A stretch of 59,080 bases of DNA, taken from positions 1 to 59,080 of the forward strand of contig JAEXGT010000068.1 of assembly GCA_023450615.1 (NCBI GenBank). Reading direction: 5' to 3'. This DNA is from Pseudomonadota bacterium (GTDB taxonomy: Bacteria; Pseudomonadota; Alphaproteobacteria; Rhizobiales; Beijerinckiaceae). The position numbers were made by a program, and so were the translations under genes. Positions 1-7,770 of the stretch are shown here, in pieces; positions within the stretch are counted from its first letter, which is position 1, and each line of letters begins with the position of its first letter. Under the pieces are notes generated by a model that worked only from the letters and a program-made list of their open reading frames with translations, ran no database searches and was not told the DNA's origin.

Positions 1-6
1 ACGCGC

Positions 7-33
7 CGGGGGGGGCTGTTTACCCCCCCCCGC
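7..33. other. G-tract/C-tract inverted repeat downstream of psd
   Basis: A run of eight G (8-15) and a run of nine C (23-31) flank a 7-base spacer, so either strand could fold into a strong GC hairpin. There is no following T-run, so it is not a classical intrinsic terminator. It lies just after the psd stop, in the gap toward whatever gene follows beyond the left edge (pssA is the usual neighbour of psd in this group; not visible here). Confidence 0.35.
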
Positions 34-44
34 CGACGAAGATA

Positions 45-746
45 TCAGCCGACGCGGTACTGGCGGCCGGGCTCGTTGGCGGTCAGATCGGCCAGGACCG
101 TCTCGCCCGCCACCGCCGTCTGGCCGAGACCGACCAGCACCTGGGCGCTCATGGGCACGTAGATGTCCAGGCGCGAGCCGAAACGGATGAGGCCGAAGCG
201 CTCGCCGGTGCTCAGAGAGTCGCCGACCTTCACGAAGGAGACGATGCGGCGCGCCACGAGGCCCGCGATCTGCACCACGCCGATGCGGGTGCCCGCCGTC
301 TCGATGACCAGCGCGTTGCGCTCGTTGTCCTCGCTCGCCTTGTCGAGCTCGGCATTGAGGAAGAGGCCCGGCGTATAAAGGATCTGCTCGATACGGCCCG
401 CGACCGGCGAGCGGTTCACATGGCAGTCGAATACGTTCATGAAGACCGAGATGCGGGTCATCGGCTCAGGCGGAAGGTTGAGCTCGGCGGGGGGAACCGC
501 CGTCGTGATGAGGTTCACGCGCCCGTCCGCCGGAGAAACCACGAGACCCTCGCGCAGAGGGGTCACCCGCGGCGGATCGCGGAAGAAGTAGCACACCCAT
601 ACGGTCAGGATGGTGCCGATCCAGCCGAGCGGCGACCAGAGCCAGGCCAGGAGGATGGTCGCAATCAATGCGATCAGAATGAAGGGATACCCCTCCTTGT
701 GGATCGGGACGAAGATGCGGCGCATCGATTCCAGGATGTCGGTCAT
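45..746 (-). CDS. psd: phosphatidylserine decarboxylase proenzyme
   Basis: Predicted to decarboxylate phosphatidylserine to phosphatidylethanolamine at the inner membrane. The 233-residue protein has two hydrophobic segments near the N-terminus (about residues 20-55), then the conserved SPADGRV stretch and the C-terminal RFGSR motif. In this family the chain self-cleaves between the Gly and Ser of that motif (here G190-S191) to make the pyruvoyl cofactor. The short length fits the bacterial family common in alphaproteobacteria rather than the longer E. coli type. The ATG at 746 has no clear Shine-Dalgarno. It follows the ABC exporter gene by 53 bases on the same strand, so co-transcription is likely. 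Confidence 0.93.
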   Translation of the reverse strand: MTDILESMRRIFVPIHKEGYPFILIALIATILLAWLWSPLGWIGTILTVWVCYFFRDPPRVTPLREGLVVSPADGRVNLITTAVPPAELNLPPEPMTRISVFMNVFDCHVNRSPVAGRIEQILYTPGLFLNAELDKASEDNERNALVIETAGTRIGVVQIAGLVARRIVSFVKVGDSLSTGERFGLIRFGSRLDIYVPMSAQVLVGLGQTAVAGETVLADLTANEPGRQYRVG

Positions 747-799
747 ACTTTGAAGCCTTTATCGAGTTTGCGTGGGGATGGCAGGAGCCAGCGCTCCCG

Positions 800-2713
800 T
801 CAACCTGCCACGCTCTCCCTGGACCGCTCCTGCTCCTCGGCACGCTTGAGGGTCTCGCGGGCCTGATCGGCCTCCCGCTGGCGGTTCCACATGGCGGAAT
901 AGACCCCGCCCTGGGCCAGAAGGCTGGCGTGATTGCCCCGCTCCACGATGCGCCCCTGATCGAGCACGATGATCTCGTCGGCCCCGATCACCGTGGACAG
1001 GCGATGGGCGATGACGAGGGTCGTGCGGCCCCGGCTGACCCGGTCGAGGGCGTCCTGGATCTCCTTTTCCGTAAAGGTGTCGAGAGCCGATGTGGCCTCG
1101 TCGAGCACCAGGATCGGAGGCGCCTTCAGGATCGTGCGGGCAATGGCGACGCGCTGCTTCTCGCCGCCCGAGAGCTTCAGGCCGCGCTCGCCCACCGGAG
1201 TGTCATAGCCTTCCGGCAGAAGGCTGATGAAGCGGTCGATCTGGGCAAGGCGGGCAGCCTCCCTCACCTCCTCCTCGGAGGCGTCCCAGCGGCCATACTG
1301 AATGTTGTAGCCGATTGTGTCGTTGAACAGCACGGTATCCTGCGGGACCATGCCGATCACCTTGCGCAGGGAAGCCTGCTGCACGTCGGCGATATTCTGT
1401 CCGTCGATGAGGATGCGCCCGCTCGTGGGTTCGTAGAAGCGGAACAGCAGGCGCGAGATGGTGGACTTGCCCGCGCCCGAAGGCCCGACGATGGCGACCG
1501 TATGCCCGGCCGGAACCTCGAAGCTCACACCCTTCAGGATCGGGCGCTCCGGGATGTAGGAGAAATGCACGTCCTCGAAGCGCACGACCGCCTGTTTGAC
1601 CTCGAGCGGCTTCGCATCCGGCTTGTCCTGGATCTCCGGGTTGCGCTCGATGATGTTGAACATGTCGTCGATATCGATGAGCGCCTGTTTGATCTCGCGG
1701 TAGAGCATGCCCATGAAGTTCAGCGGAATGTAGAGCTGAACCAGCATGGCATTCACAAGCACGAAGCTACCGACGGAGACCCGGCCCGCCATGATGTCCT
1801 GGGCTGCCAGCACCATCACGACGCCCATGCCGATGGAGAAGATCACGGCCTGACCCGCATTGAGCACGGCAAGCGACGTATAGGTCTGCGTCGAGGCCTT
1901 CTCGTAACGCTCCATGGAGCGATCGTAGCGCGCGGTTTCCCGCTGCTCAGCGCCGAAATACTTCACCGTTTCGTAGTTCAGCAGAGAATCGACTGCCTTG
2001 GTGTTGGCGTCCGTGTCGGAATCGTTCATCTGCTTGCGGATGGAGATACGCCACTGGGTCGCCTTGTAGGTATAGGCGAGATAGACCACCACCATCGCGA
2101 AGACGACGGCGGAATAGGTCCAGTTGAACTCCCAGGCGAGCAGGCCGAGCACCAGCACGAATTCGAGAATGGTCGGGACGAGGGTGAGCACCACGAGGCG
2201 CGACAATTCCTCGATGCCCTCGCGGCCACGCTCCAGCACGCGCGTAAGACCGCCCGTCTTGCGTTCGAGATGAAAGCGCAGCGACAGGCGATGCATGTGC
2301 TCGAAAGCCTGGAGCGCGAGATTGCGCACCGCATGCATGGCGACCTTCGCGAACAGGCCGTCGCGCACCTGGGTCAGCACCGCCATGAGAATGCGGGTGA
2401 CGCCGTAGATGATGGTCAGGATGATCGGCGACTTCCACAGCCAGGAGCCCGACGTCGCGGCCACTTCGGTCGCCTGATTGGCGTTGCCCGTCACGGCCAC
2501 GAGCGCATCCGTCGCCCATTTGAAGGCGAAGGGCGTCACCATCGTCACGCCCTTGGCGACGAGGAGGAGGCCGAACGCCAGGAAAACGCGGCGCTGGAGA
2601 TCGGGCCGCCCCTGAGGCCAGAGATAGGGCCAGAGCTTTGTCCAGGTTTCGGCCAAGCCGCTGGCCCGGCGCGAGGCGGCGCTCGTCGGGGGCACCGTGG
2701 TGGTAGGGGGCAT
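800..2713 (-). CDS. Atm1/HMT1-type ABC exporter, fused permease and ATPase
   Basis: A 637-residue half-transporter: a six-helix membrane domain (about residues 45-340) followed by an ATPase domain with Walker A GPSGAGKST (about 410), signature LSGGEKQR (about 515) and Walker B ILVLDEATSALD (about 535). The stretch ETVKYFGAE and the domain layout match the Atm1/ABCB7 family, which exports glutathione-linked sulfur species for iron-sulfur assembly or, in bacterial relatives, heavy-metal thiolates. It should act as a homodimer in the inner membrane. It lies upstream of psd on the same strand. The substrate cannot be told from sequence alone. Confidence 0.88.
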   Translation of the reverse strand: MPPTTTVPPTSAASRRASGLAETWTKLWPYLWPQGRPDLQRRVFLAFGLLLVAKGVTMVTPFAFKWATDALVAVTGNANQATEVAATSGSWLWKSPIILTIIYGVTRILMAVLTQVRDGLFAKVAMHAVRNLALQAFEHMHRLSLRFHLERKTGGLTRVLERGREGIEELSRLVVLTLVPTILEFVLVLGLLAWEFNWTYSAVVFAMVVVYLAYTYKATQWRISIRKQMNDSDTDANTKAVDSLLNYETVKYFGAEQRETARYDRSMERYEKASTQTYTSLAVLNAGQAVIFSIGMGVVMVLAAQDIMAGRVSVGSFVLVNAMLVQLYIPLNFMGMLYREIKQALIDIDDMFNIIERNPEIQDKPDAKPLEVKQAVVRFEDVHFSYIPERPILKGVSFEVPAGHTVAIVGPSGAGKSTISRLLFRFYEPTSGRILIDGQNIADVQQASLRKVIGMVPQDTVLFNDTIGYNIQYGRWDASEEEVREAARLAQIDRFISLLPEGYDTPVGERGLKLSGGEKQRVAIARTILKAPPILVLDEATSALDTFTEKEIQDALDRVSRGRTTLVIAHRLSTVIGADEIIVLDQGRIVERGNHASLLAQGGVYSAMWNRQREADQARETLKRAEEQERSRESVAG

Positions 2714-2851
2714 GATGAGAGAATCCGAATGTACTGTCGGACCCGATATAAGGGATCGGGCTCAGGAATTCACCCTGTCCGGCTATAGCGCTGCAATTCT
2801 GTGAACGCTTTGCTCTTGCCCTGGGCTTCAGGACAGCTGCGGACAAGAAAC

Positions 2852-4135
2852 CTAGTTGGTCTTCTGCTCCTGATCCTGCTGGTTCGGCAGCACGAAGACC
2901 TGACCCGGATAGATCAGGTTGGGATTGCGGATCTGCTCCTTGTTCGCTCCGTAGATGACGGTATAGCGATAGCCTTCCCCGTAAATCCGCTGGCTGATCC
3001 GCCAGAGATTGTCGCCCTTGGAGATGATGGCGGTGTTGATGTTGGGGATCACGACCGTTCCGGCCGCCGCGAACTGAGCATCGGTTGCGGGCTTTGCGGC
3101 GGGCTGCGCTCGCACGGCCATATCGGGACTGGCCGAAGCGACAGGGACTTCCGGCACGGCTGAGGCAACCTGCTCCGGTACGTTGAAGCCGACTTCGGCG
3201 CGGGACTTCACCTGTCCGGAAACCGGGTCCACATCGTCGAGGCGGATGCGGTAATCGCCCGGGCGAACGCCGGAACCGATGGAAAAGGACACCTTGCCAT
3301 CTCCCCCCGCCCCGCCGGGAGCGATGAGGGTTTCGTTGAGATAAAGCCGCACCGTCGCTCCCGGAGCCGATTGGCCGGACACGAAGAGTTTGCCGTTTTC
3401 CGTCTCCACGCTCACGATCTTGATCTCGGGCCGGGGCGCGGGCTGAGCCGGAGGCTCAGGATTTGCATTGGCCTGCTGCTGCGGCTGAGGAGGTGTCTGA
3501 GCGGGTTCGGCAGGCTTTGCCGGAGGCTCCGGCTCCTTCTGCGCGACCTGCGGCTCGGGCGGCTCGGGGTTGGAGAGAACCACCGTCGGCTGGTCAGGCG
3601 TGGTCAAGGTCACTAGAGGCCGCTTCTGGGCCGCATCGATCACCAGCGTCACGGTCTGAGGCGAGCGCTGGCGCACTCCATCCGGTGCGATGGATTGCAG
3701 CGCCACCTGATGGGAGCCCGGTGGGAAGGTCGGCGGCACAATGGCGAAGAGGCCGGATGCATCCGCCACGCCGCGGGCATGAACCTGATCACCCCGCATC
3801 AACTCGATCGTTGCGCCGGGAGCAGCACGTCCGGCAATCACGCTTTCGCCATTGGGCTCGACGCGCACGAGATCGAAGGACGGGACGATAGCGGATTCGG
3901 ATGGCTTCGCCTCGGCAGCTTTCGGCTCCGGAGCTTTTGCAGGCGTCGTCGCGGCGTCAGCTTTCGGCTGCGGAGCGGGCTGCTGCACAATAGCCTGAGG
4001 TGCGGCATTCCGGCCCAAGAGGTCGGGCGCGCCGGGCCATGCCCAGTAAAGAGCGCCGACAAGAACTGCGACGACGCCTGCGGCGGCTGCGCCGAGGATC
4101 GCGATGGTTCCTTTGATTTCTGTCGCCTGCGCCAT
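2852..4135 (-). CDS. LysM domain envelope protein with proline-rich linker
   Basis: The 427-residue protein starts with MAQATEIKGT, followed at once by a single hydrophobic segment (about residues 10-29) that probably anchors it in the inner membrane. A Pro/Ala/Lys-rich linker follows, then two Ig-like stretches (RVEPNGESVIAGRAAPG and SVETENGKLFVSGQSAPG) with similar sequence, which look like a duplicated domain. A C-terminal LysM domain (SKGDNLWRISQRIYG...LIYPGQVFVLP) should bind peptidoglycan. An upstream in-frame ATG at 4234 would overlap the divergent LOG gene, so the ATG at 4135 is preferred. Precise role unknown; a structural or regulatory cell-wall function is inferred. Confidence 0.85.
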   Translation of the reverse strand: MAQATEIKGTIAILGAAAAGVVAVLVGALYWAWPGAPDLLGRNAAPQAIVQQPAPQPKADAATTPAKAPEPKAAEAKPSESAIVPSFDLVRVEPNGESVIAGRAAPGATIELMRGDQVHARGVADASGLFAIVPPTFPPGSHQVALQSIAPDGVRQRSPQTVTLVIDAAQKRPLVTLTTPDQPTVVLSNPEPPEPQVAQKEPEPPAKPAEPAQTPPQPQQQANANPEPPAQPAPRPEIKIVSVETENGKLFVSGQSAPGATVRLYLNETLIAPGGAGGDGKVSFSIGSGVRPGDYRIRLDDVDPVSGQVKSRAEVGFNVPEQVASAVPEVPVASASPDMAVRAQPAAKPATDAQFAAAGTVVIPNINTAIISKGDNLWRISQRIYGEGYRYTVIYGANKEQIRNPNLIYPGQVFVLPNQQDQEQKTN

Positions 4136-4218
4136 GCTGCTTTTTCTCAACCGCGGCACTTTCATGCATTTAAACCATTTATCTTTCAAAAGGCTACGGC
4201 CATATAAAGGGAATCTGT

Positions 4219-4875
4219 ATGTTTTATGATTCAACGCGGGAGGCTCCCCGCCTCCCCGAAATGCCCATGTCAGAACCTAAGCTTATCAAATCGATCTGTG
4301 TTTATTGCGGCTCCGGCTTCGGAGACGATCCCGTTTTCGCTGAAAATGCGGCGGCATTGGGTCGGGCCATGGCCGAGCAGGGAATCAGCCTCGTTTATGG
4401 CGGCGGCAATGTCGGACTCATGGGCACGGTCGCTCAGGCCACGCTCGATCACGGCGGCTATGTCACCGGAATCATTCCCGACTTCCTGAAGTCGCGCGAA
4501 AAACTCCTCGACGAGGTGCAGGAAACCATCGTCGTGCCCGACATGCACACGCGCAAGCGCCTGATGTTTGAGAAGGCCGACGCTTTCGTGGCACTGCCGG
4601 GCGGCATCGGCACGCTGGAAGAGCTCGTGGAGCAGATGACCTGGTCGCAGCTCGGCCAGCACACCAAGCCGATTTTGATGCTCAGCACCAAGAGCTTCTG
4701 GAAGCCGCTGCTGGTGCTTTTCGCCCATATGCGCGACCAGGGCTTCATTCGCCCCGGACTCGAGCTCAGTTATCTTGTTGCCGAGAAAGTCGAGGACGTG
4801 ATTCCGATGCTCCAGGACTCAGCGCGCCGCGTGGGCATCGTCGAGAACGTGGACATCATCGAGTCGAAATTCTGA
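4219..4875 (+). CDS. LOG family protein (nucleotide 5'-monophosphate phosphoribohydrolase)
   Basis: A 218-residue Rossmann-type protein with the LOG signature PGGIGTLEE and an upstream MHTRKRLMF stretch that supplies the catalytic Arg. Family members split cytokinin riboside 5'-monophosphates or AMP into base and ribose 5-phosphate; plant-associated bacteria can make cytokinins this way, but many bacterial members have housekeeping roles. The ATG at 4219 has AAGGGA about seven bases upstream. Internal ATGs at 4261 and 4267 are possible alternatives, and the conserved domain only begins at SICVYCGSG. Divergent from the LysM gene. Confidence 0.9.
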   Translation: MFYDSTREAPRLPEMPMSEPKLIKSICVYCGSGFGDDPVFAENAAALGRAMAEQGISLVYGGGNVGLMGTVAQATLDHGGYVTGIIPDFLKSREKLLDEVQETIVVPDMHTRKRLMFEKADAFVALPGGIGTLEELVEQMTWSQLGQHTKPILMLSTKSFWKPLLVLFAHMRDQGFIRPGLELSYLVAEKVEDVIPMLQDSARRVGIVENVDIIESKF

Positions 4876-4885
4876 GGATCTCGAC

Positions 4886-5335
4886 TCATCCTGAGCGGGA
4901 CAGAAGCAGCCCGCCCAGGATGAAGGCGATGGCCACCAGCCGTTGCCAGGTAATCGCCTGCACGGGCAGGCCGAAGCCGCCCACGGCATCCAGAAGAAGC
5001 GCTGCGACCACTTGGCCGAAGATCAGCGCGGCCACGGTGCTCATGGCCCCGAGCTGCGGGACGGCCCAGATCACGATCGCCACATAAAAAGCACCCAGAA
5101 CGCCTCCGAGCCACGCCCACCAAGGCGCGGCGGCGATGGCGCCTGAAGCGGGCCATGAACCCCTGACCACGCAGACAAGAGCCAAAACCAGGAAGCCGAC
5201 ACCGAACGACACGCCGGCCGCCAGCAGCGGATCTCCCAGCGCGCGCGCCAGCGATGCGTTGATGGGAGCCTGCGCGGCTACGAAAATGCCGCCCAGAACG
5301 ATTCCCGAAAGCGGAAGCAGGAGCGAGAGGTTCAT
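4886..5335 (-). CDS. DMT/YdcZ (DUF606) family small membrane protein
   Basis: About 149 residues with five predicted transmembrane segments, starting MNLSLLLPLSGIVLGG. The sequence fits the YdcZ/DUF606 family of drug/metabolite-transporter-fold proteins, usually half-size and thought to pair up. Function is not established. In-frame ATGs at 5347 and 5404 exist further upstream, but the first hydrophobic helix begins right after 5335, so that start is preferred. It converges on the LOG gene with only ten bases between stops and no visible terminator. Confidence 0.8.
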   Translation of the reverse strand: MNLSLLLPLSGIVLGGIFVAAQAPINASLARALGDPLLAAGVSFGVGFLVLALVCVVRGSWPASGAIAAAPWWAWLGGVLGAFYVAIVIWAVPQLGAMSTVAALIFGQVVAALLLDAVGGFGLPVQAITWQRLVAIAFILGGLLLSRSG

Positions 5336-5377
5336 GGGTTGTCTCATGCTGAAATGAAGCTGCCTTACAAGCTCTGT

Positions 5378-5437
5378 CCTCATCCTGAGAGTCTGGCCGG
5401 ACAAATATATAGCGCGCGTTTCCCTCCCCCTTGTGGG
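5378..5437. repeat. decayed fragments of two dispersed intergenic repeats
   Basis: CCTCATCCTGAG at 5378-5389 matches the ends of the palindromic repeat seen in full at 7642-7741. The stretch at 5419-5437 (TTTCCCTCCCCCTTGTGGG) matches, with one change, the centre of the palindromic insert at 30773-30857. Both look like partial remnants. Confidence 0.4.
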
Positions 5438-5502
5438 CAGGAGAGCTACCGGCGCTTTATCGGCCAGATTCTGAGGAGGGCGGGGCTTGTCGTGAGAAGG
5501 AC

Positions 5503-7098
5503 TTAAAGCGTCGCTCCGCCCTTCAAGAGCTTGTAGATCATGGAATCGGTGAGAGCCTGGAACGAGGCGTCGATGATGTTCGCCGACACGCCGATGGTGG
5601 TCCAGCGCTCGCCGGTCGCATCCGTGAACTCGATGAGAACGCGCGTCACGGCATCCGAGCCGCCCTGATAGATGCGCACCTTATAATCCACCAGCTCCAG
5701 ATCCTGGATCAGATTCTGGTATTTGCCGAGATCCTTGCGCAAAGCCACGTCGAGCGCGTTCACCGGGCCGTTGCCCTCAGCCGCGGAGATCAGGACCTCA
5801 TCGCCCACACGCACCTTCACGATGGCTTCCGAGGCCGTGACGAGTTCGCCCATGGCGTTGTAGCGGCGCTCCACATTGACCGAAAAACGCTCCACGTCGA
5901 AGAAGGCAGGCACCTCGCCCAGCATGCGCTTGACCAGCACATAGAAGGAAGCATCCGCGCCCTCGAAGGCGAAGCCTTGTGCTTCCTTGCGCTTCACTTC
6001 GTCGAGGACGCGAGCGATGCGCGGGTCGCCCTTTTCCAGATCGAAACCGCAGCGCTTGAGCTCGGCCAGGATGTTCGACTGTCCGCCCTGATCGGAGACG
6101 AGCACCTTGCGCACATTGCCGACGACATCCGGCTCCACATGCTCGTAGGTGCGCGGGTCTTTGAGCACAGCGGAGGCATGGATGCCCGCCTTGGTGGCGA
6201 ATGCGCTCGCGCCGACGAAAGGCGCATGGCGGTTGGGCTGGCGGTTGAGGATCTCATCCACCTGCCGGGATGCATGGGTCAGGCCGTTCAGCGCCTCGTC
6301 CGACACGCCGAGTTCGAAACGCGAGGCGTATGAATCCTTCAGCTTCAGCGCGCCGATCAGCGTGATGAGATTGGCGTTGCCGCAACGCTCGCCGAGGCCG
6401 TTGAGCGTGCCCTGAATATGGCGCGCGCCTGCCTCAACCGCCGCGAGGGAGTTGGCAACCGCGCAGCCGCAATCGTCATGGGCATGAACGCCCAGATGAT
6501 CGCCCGGCACCACCTTCGTGACGGCGGTCACGATCTCCGTGATCTCGTGAGGCAGCGTGCCGCCATTGGTGTCGCACAAAACGACCCAGCGCGCGCCGGA
6601 TTCGTAAGCAGTCCTGGCGCAGGCCAGCGCATAATCGGGATTGTTCTTGTAGCCGTCGAAGAAGTGCTCGCAATCGACCATCACCTCGCGGCCCTTGGCA
6701 CGCGCGGCCTCGACGCTGTCGCGGATGCCGGCGAGGTTCTCCTCGGGTGTGGTCTCAAGCGCCACGCGCACGTGGTAATCCCAGGCCTTCGCCACGAAGC
6801 AGATCGCATCGGCCTGCGCTTCGAGGAGAGCCGCAACGCCTGGATCGTTCGACACGGAGCGCCCTGCCCGCTTCGTCATGCCGAACGCGGTGAACTTGGC
6901 GTTCTTCGTGCGCTTTTCGGAGAAGAAGGCGGTGTCGAGCGGATTCGCGCCCGGATAGCCGCCTTCCACGTAATCGATGCCGAGCCTGTCGAGGAGCGCC
7001 GCCACGGCGCGCTTGTCCTCCAGCGAGAAATCCACGCCCGTGGTCTGCGCGCCGTCGCGCAGGGTGGTGTCGAAGAGATAGACGCGCTCGCGAGTCAT
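5503..7098 (-). CDS. cimA: citramalate synthase
   Basis: A 531-residue member of the alpha-isopropylmalate/citramalate synthase family. It should condense pyruvate with acetyl-CoA to citramalate, opening a threonine-independent route to 2-oxobutyrate and isoleucine. The TIM-barrel domain shows DTTLRDGAQ near the N-terminus and the metal-binding GVHAHDDCGCAVANS, then GLGERCGNANL. The C-terminal third resembles the LeuA allosteric domain, where isoleucine feedback is expected. The ATG at 7096-7098 overlaps the TGA of the upstream acetyltransferase gene (ATGA), implying translational coupling. Homocitrate or isopropylmalate synthase activity is the main alternative, but the DTTLRDGAQTTGVDFS start is typical of the CimA subgroup. 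Confidence 0.92.
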   Translation of the reverse strand: MTRERVYLFDTTLRDGAQTTGVDFSLEDKRAVAALLDRLGIDYVEGGYPGANPLDTAFFSEKRTKNAKFTAFGMTKRAGRSVSNDPGVAALLEAQADAICFVAKAWDYHVRVALETTPEENLAGIRDSVEAARAKGREVMVDCEHFFDGYKNNPDYALACARTAYESGARWVVLCDTNGGTLPHEITEIVTAVTKVVPGDHLGVHAHDDCGCAVANSLAAVEAGARHIQGTLNGLGERCGNANLITLIGALKLKDSYASRFELGVSDEALNGLTHASRQVDEILNRQPNRHAPFVGASAFATKAGIHASAVLKDPRTYEHVEPDVVGNVRKVLVSDQGGQSNILAELKRCGFDLEKGDPRIARVLDEVKRKEAQGFAFEGADASFYVLVKRMLGEVPAFFDVERFSVNVERRYNAMGELVTASEAIVKVRVGDEVLISAAEGNGPVNALDVALRKDLGKYQNLIQDLELVDYKVRIYQGGSDAVTRVLIEFTDATGERWTTIGVSANIIDASFQALTDSMIYKLLKGGATL

Positions 7099-7604
7099 GA
7101 TTGCAGCTTCCTGTCCTCGGCGGATGCGAGGCGCTTTTCCATGGTGGTATTGGCAAGCCATTCGTCGCCGAGCGAAACTGTGTTCCGGCGTTGCGGCGTG
7201 AAACCGCGCTGCTCGAAGAAGGGGCGTGCGGTATCGCTCGCATCCGTGGTGAGACGGGTCGCGCCCCGCGCATGAGCCAGCTTCTCAATGGCATCGTAGA
7301 GCATGGCACCGACGCCCTGTCCTGCAACGGCAGGATGGACGTAGAGAAAGTCCACATGCTCGTTGTCCTTGAGCGAGATGAAACCGACGGGCGAACCCTC
7401 GATGGTCGCGATCAAGGTAAGGTTCTCGGCTACACGCCTGGCGAAGCCCTCATCCTCGGAGATCTCGGCCCAGGCTTCACGCTGCGCCTCGCTGTAATCC
7501 TCCTCAGCCAATTCCATGACGCTGGCTTGGTAGATATCGACGAGAGCAGTGATATCACTTGGCAGGAAGGGACGAAGCCCCGGTTTCGGCAATGACTGTC
7601 CCAT
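7095..7604 (-). CDS. GNAT family N-acetyltransferase
   Basis: A 169-residue single-domain acetyltransferase. The acetyl-CoA binding motif reads VHPAVAGQGVGAMLYDAIE (around residue 95), followed by a C-terminal FFEQRGF motif typical of GNAT folds. The acceptor is unknown; small molecules, peptides or ribosomal proteins are all possible. The ATG at 7604 has GGAGAGGGG upstream. Its stop overlaps the cimA start, so the two are made from one message, but I see no biochemical link between them. Confidence 0.85.
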   Translation of the reverse strand: MGQSLPKPGLRPFLPSDITALVDIYQASVMELAEEDYSEAQREAWAEISEDEGFARRVAENLTLIATIEGSPVGFISLKDNEHVDFLYVHPAVAGQGVGAMLYDAIEKLAHARGATRLTTDASDTARPFFEQRGFTPQRRNTVSLGDEWLANTTMEKRLASAEDRKLQS

Positions 7605-7641
7605 CAGCGTCCCCTCTCCTTCACATTCACCGCAACACCGG

Positions 7642-7741
7642 CCTCATCCTGAGGAGCAGACGCAGTCTGCGTCTCGAAGGAGCCTCCAGTGCACTCTGGA
7701 GCCTCCTTCGAGACGGCGCAGCGCGCCTCCTCAGGATGAGG
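7642..7741. repeat. 100-bp palindromic intergenic repeat, intact copy
   Basis: The ends are perfect 15-bp inverted repeats (CCTCATCCTGAGGAG and its complement). Inside are two further nested inverted arms: GTCTCGAAGGAG with its complement, and CTCCAG/CTGGAG around TGCACT. The whole unit could fold into a long RNA hairpin. A second, interrupted copy is at 30675-30869 and end fragments lie near 5378 and 15526. It sits between the acetyltransferase gene and cysS. Confidence 0.85.
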
Positions 7742-7770
7742 ACAAAGTGAAATTGTCTGAAGAAGCGCCA

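Noticed and set aside
929..2788. Long open frame (619 codons) on the plus strand opposite the Atm1-type exporter gene
   Set aside because: It mirrors the codon pattern of the real gene on the other strand, is rich in His, Asp and Arg as typical for GC-rich antisense frames, and has no domain I recognise.
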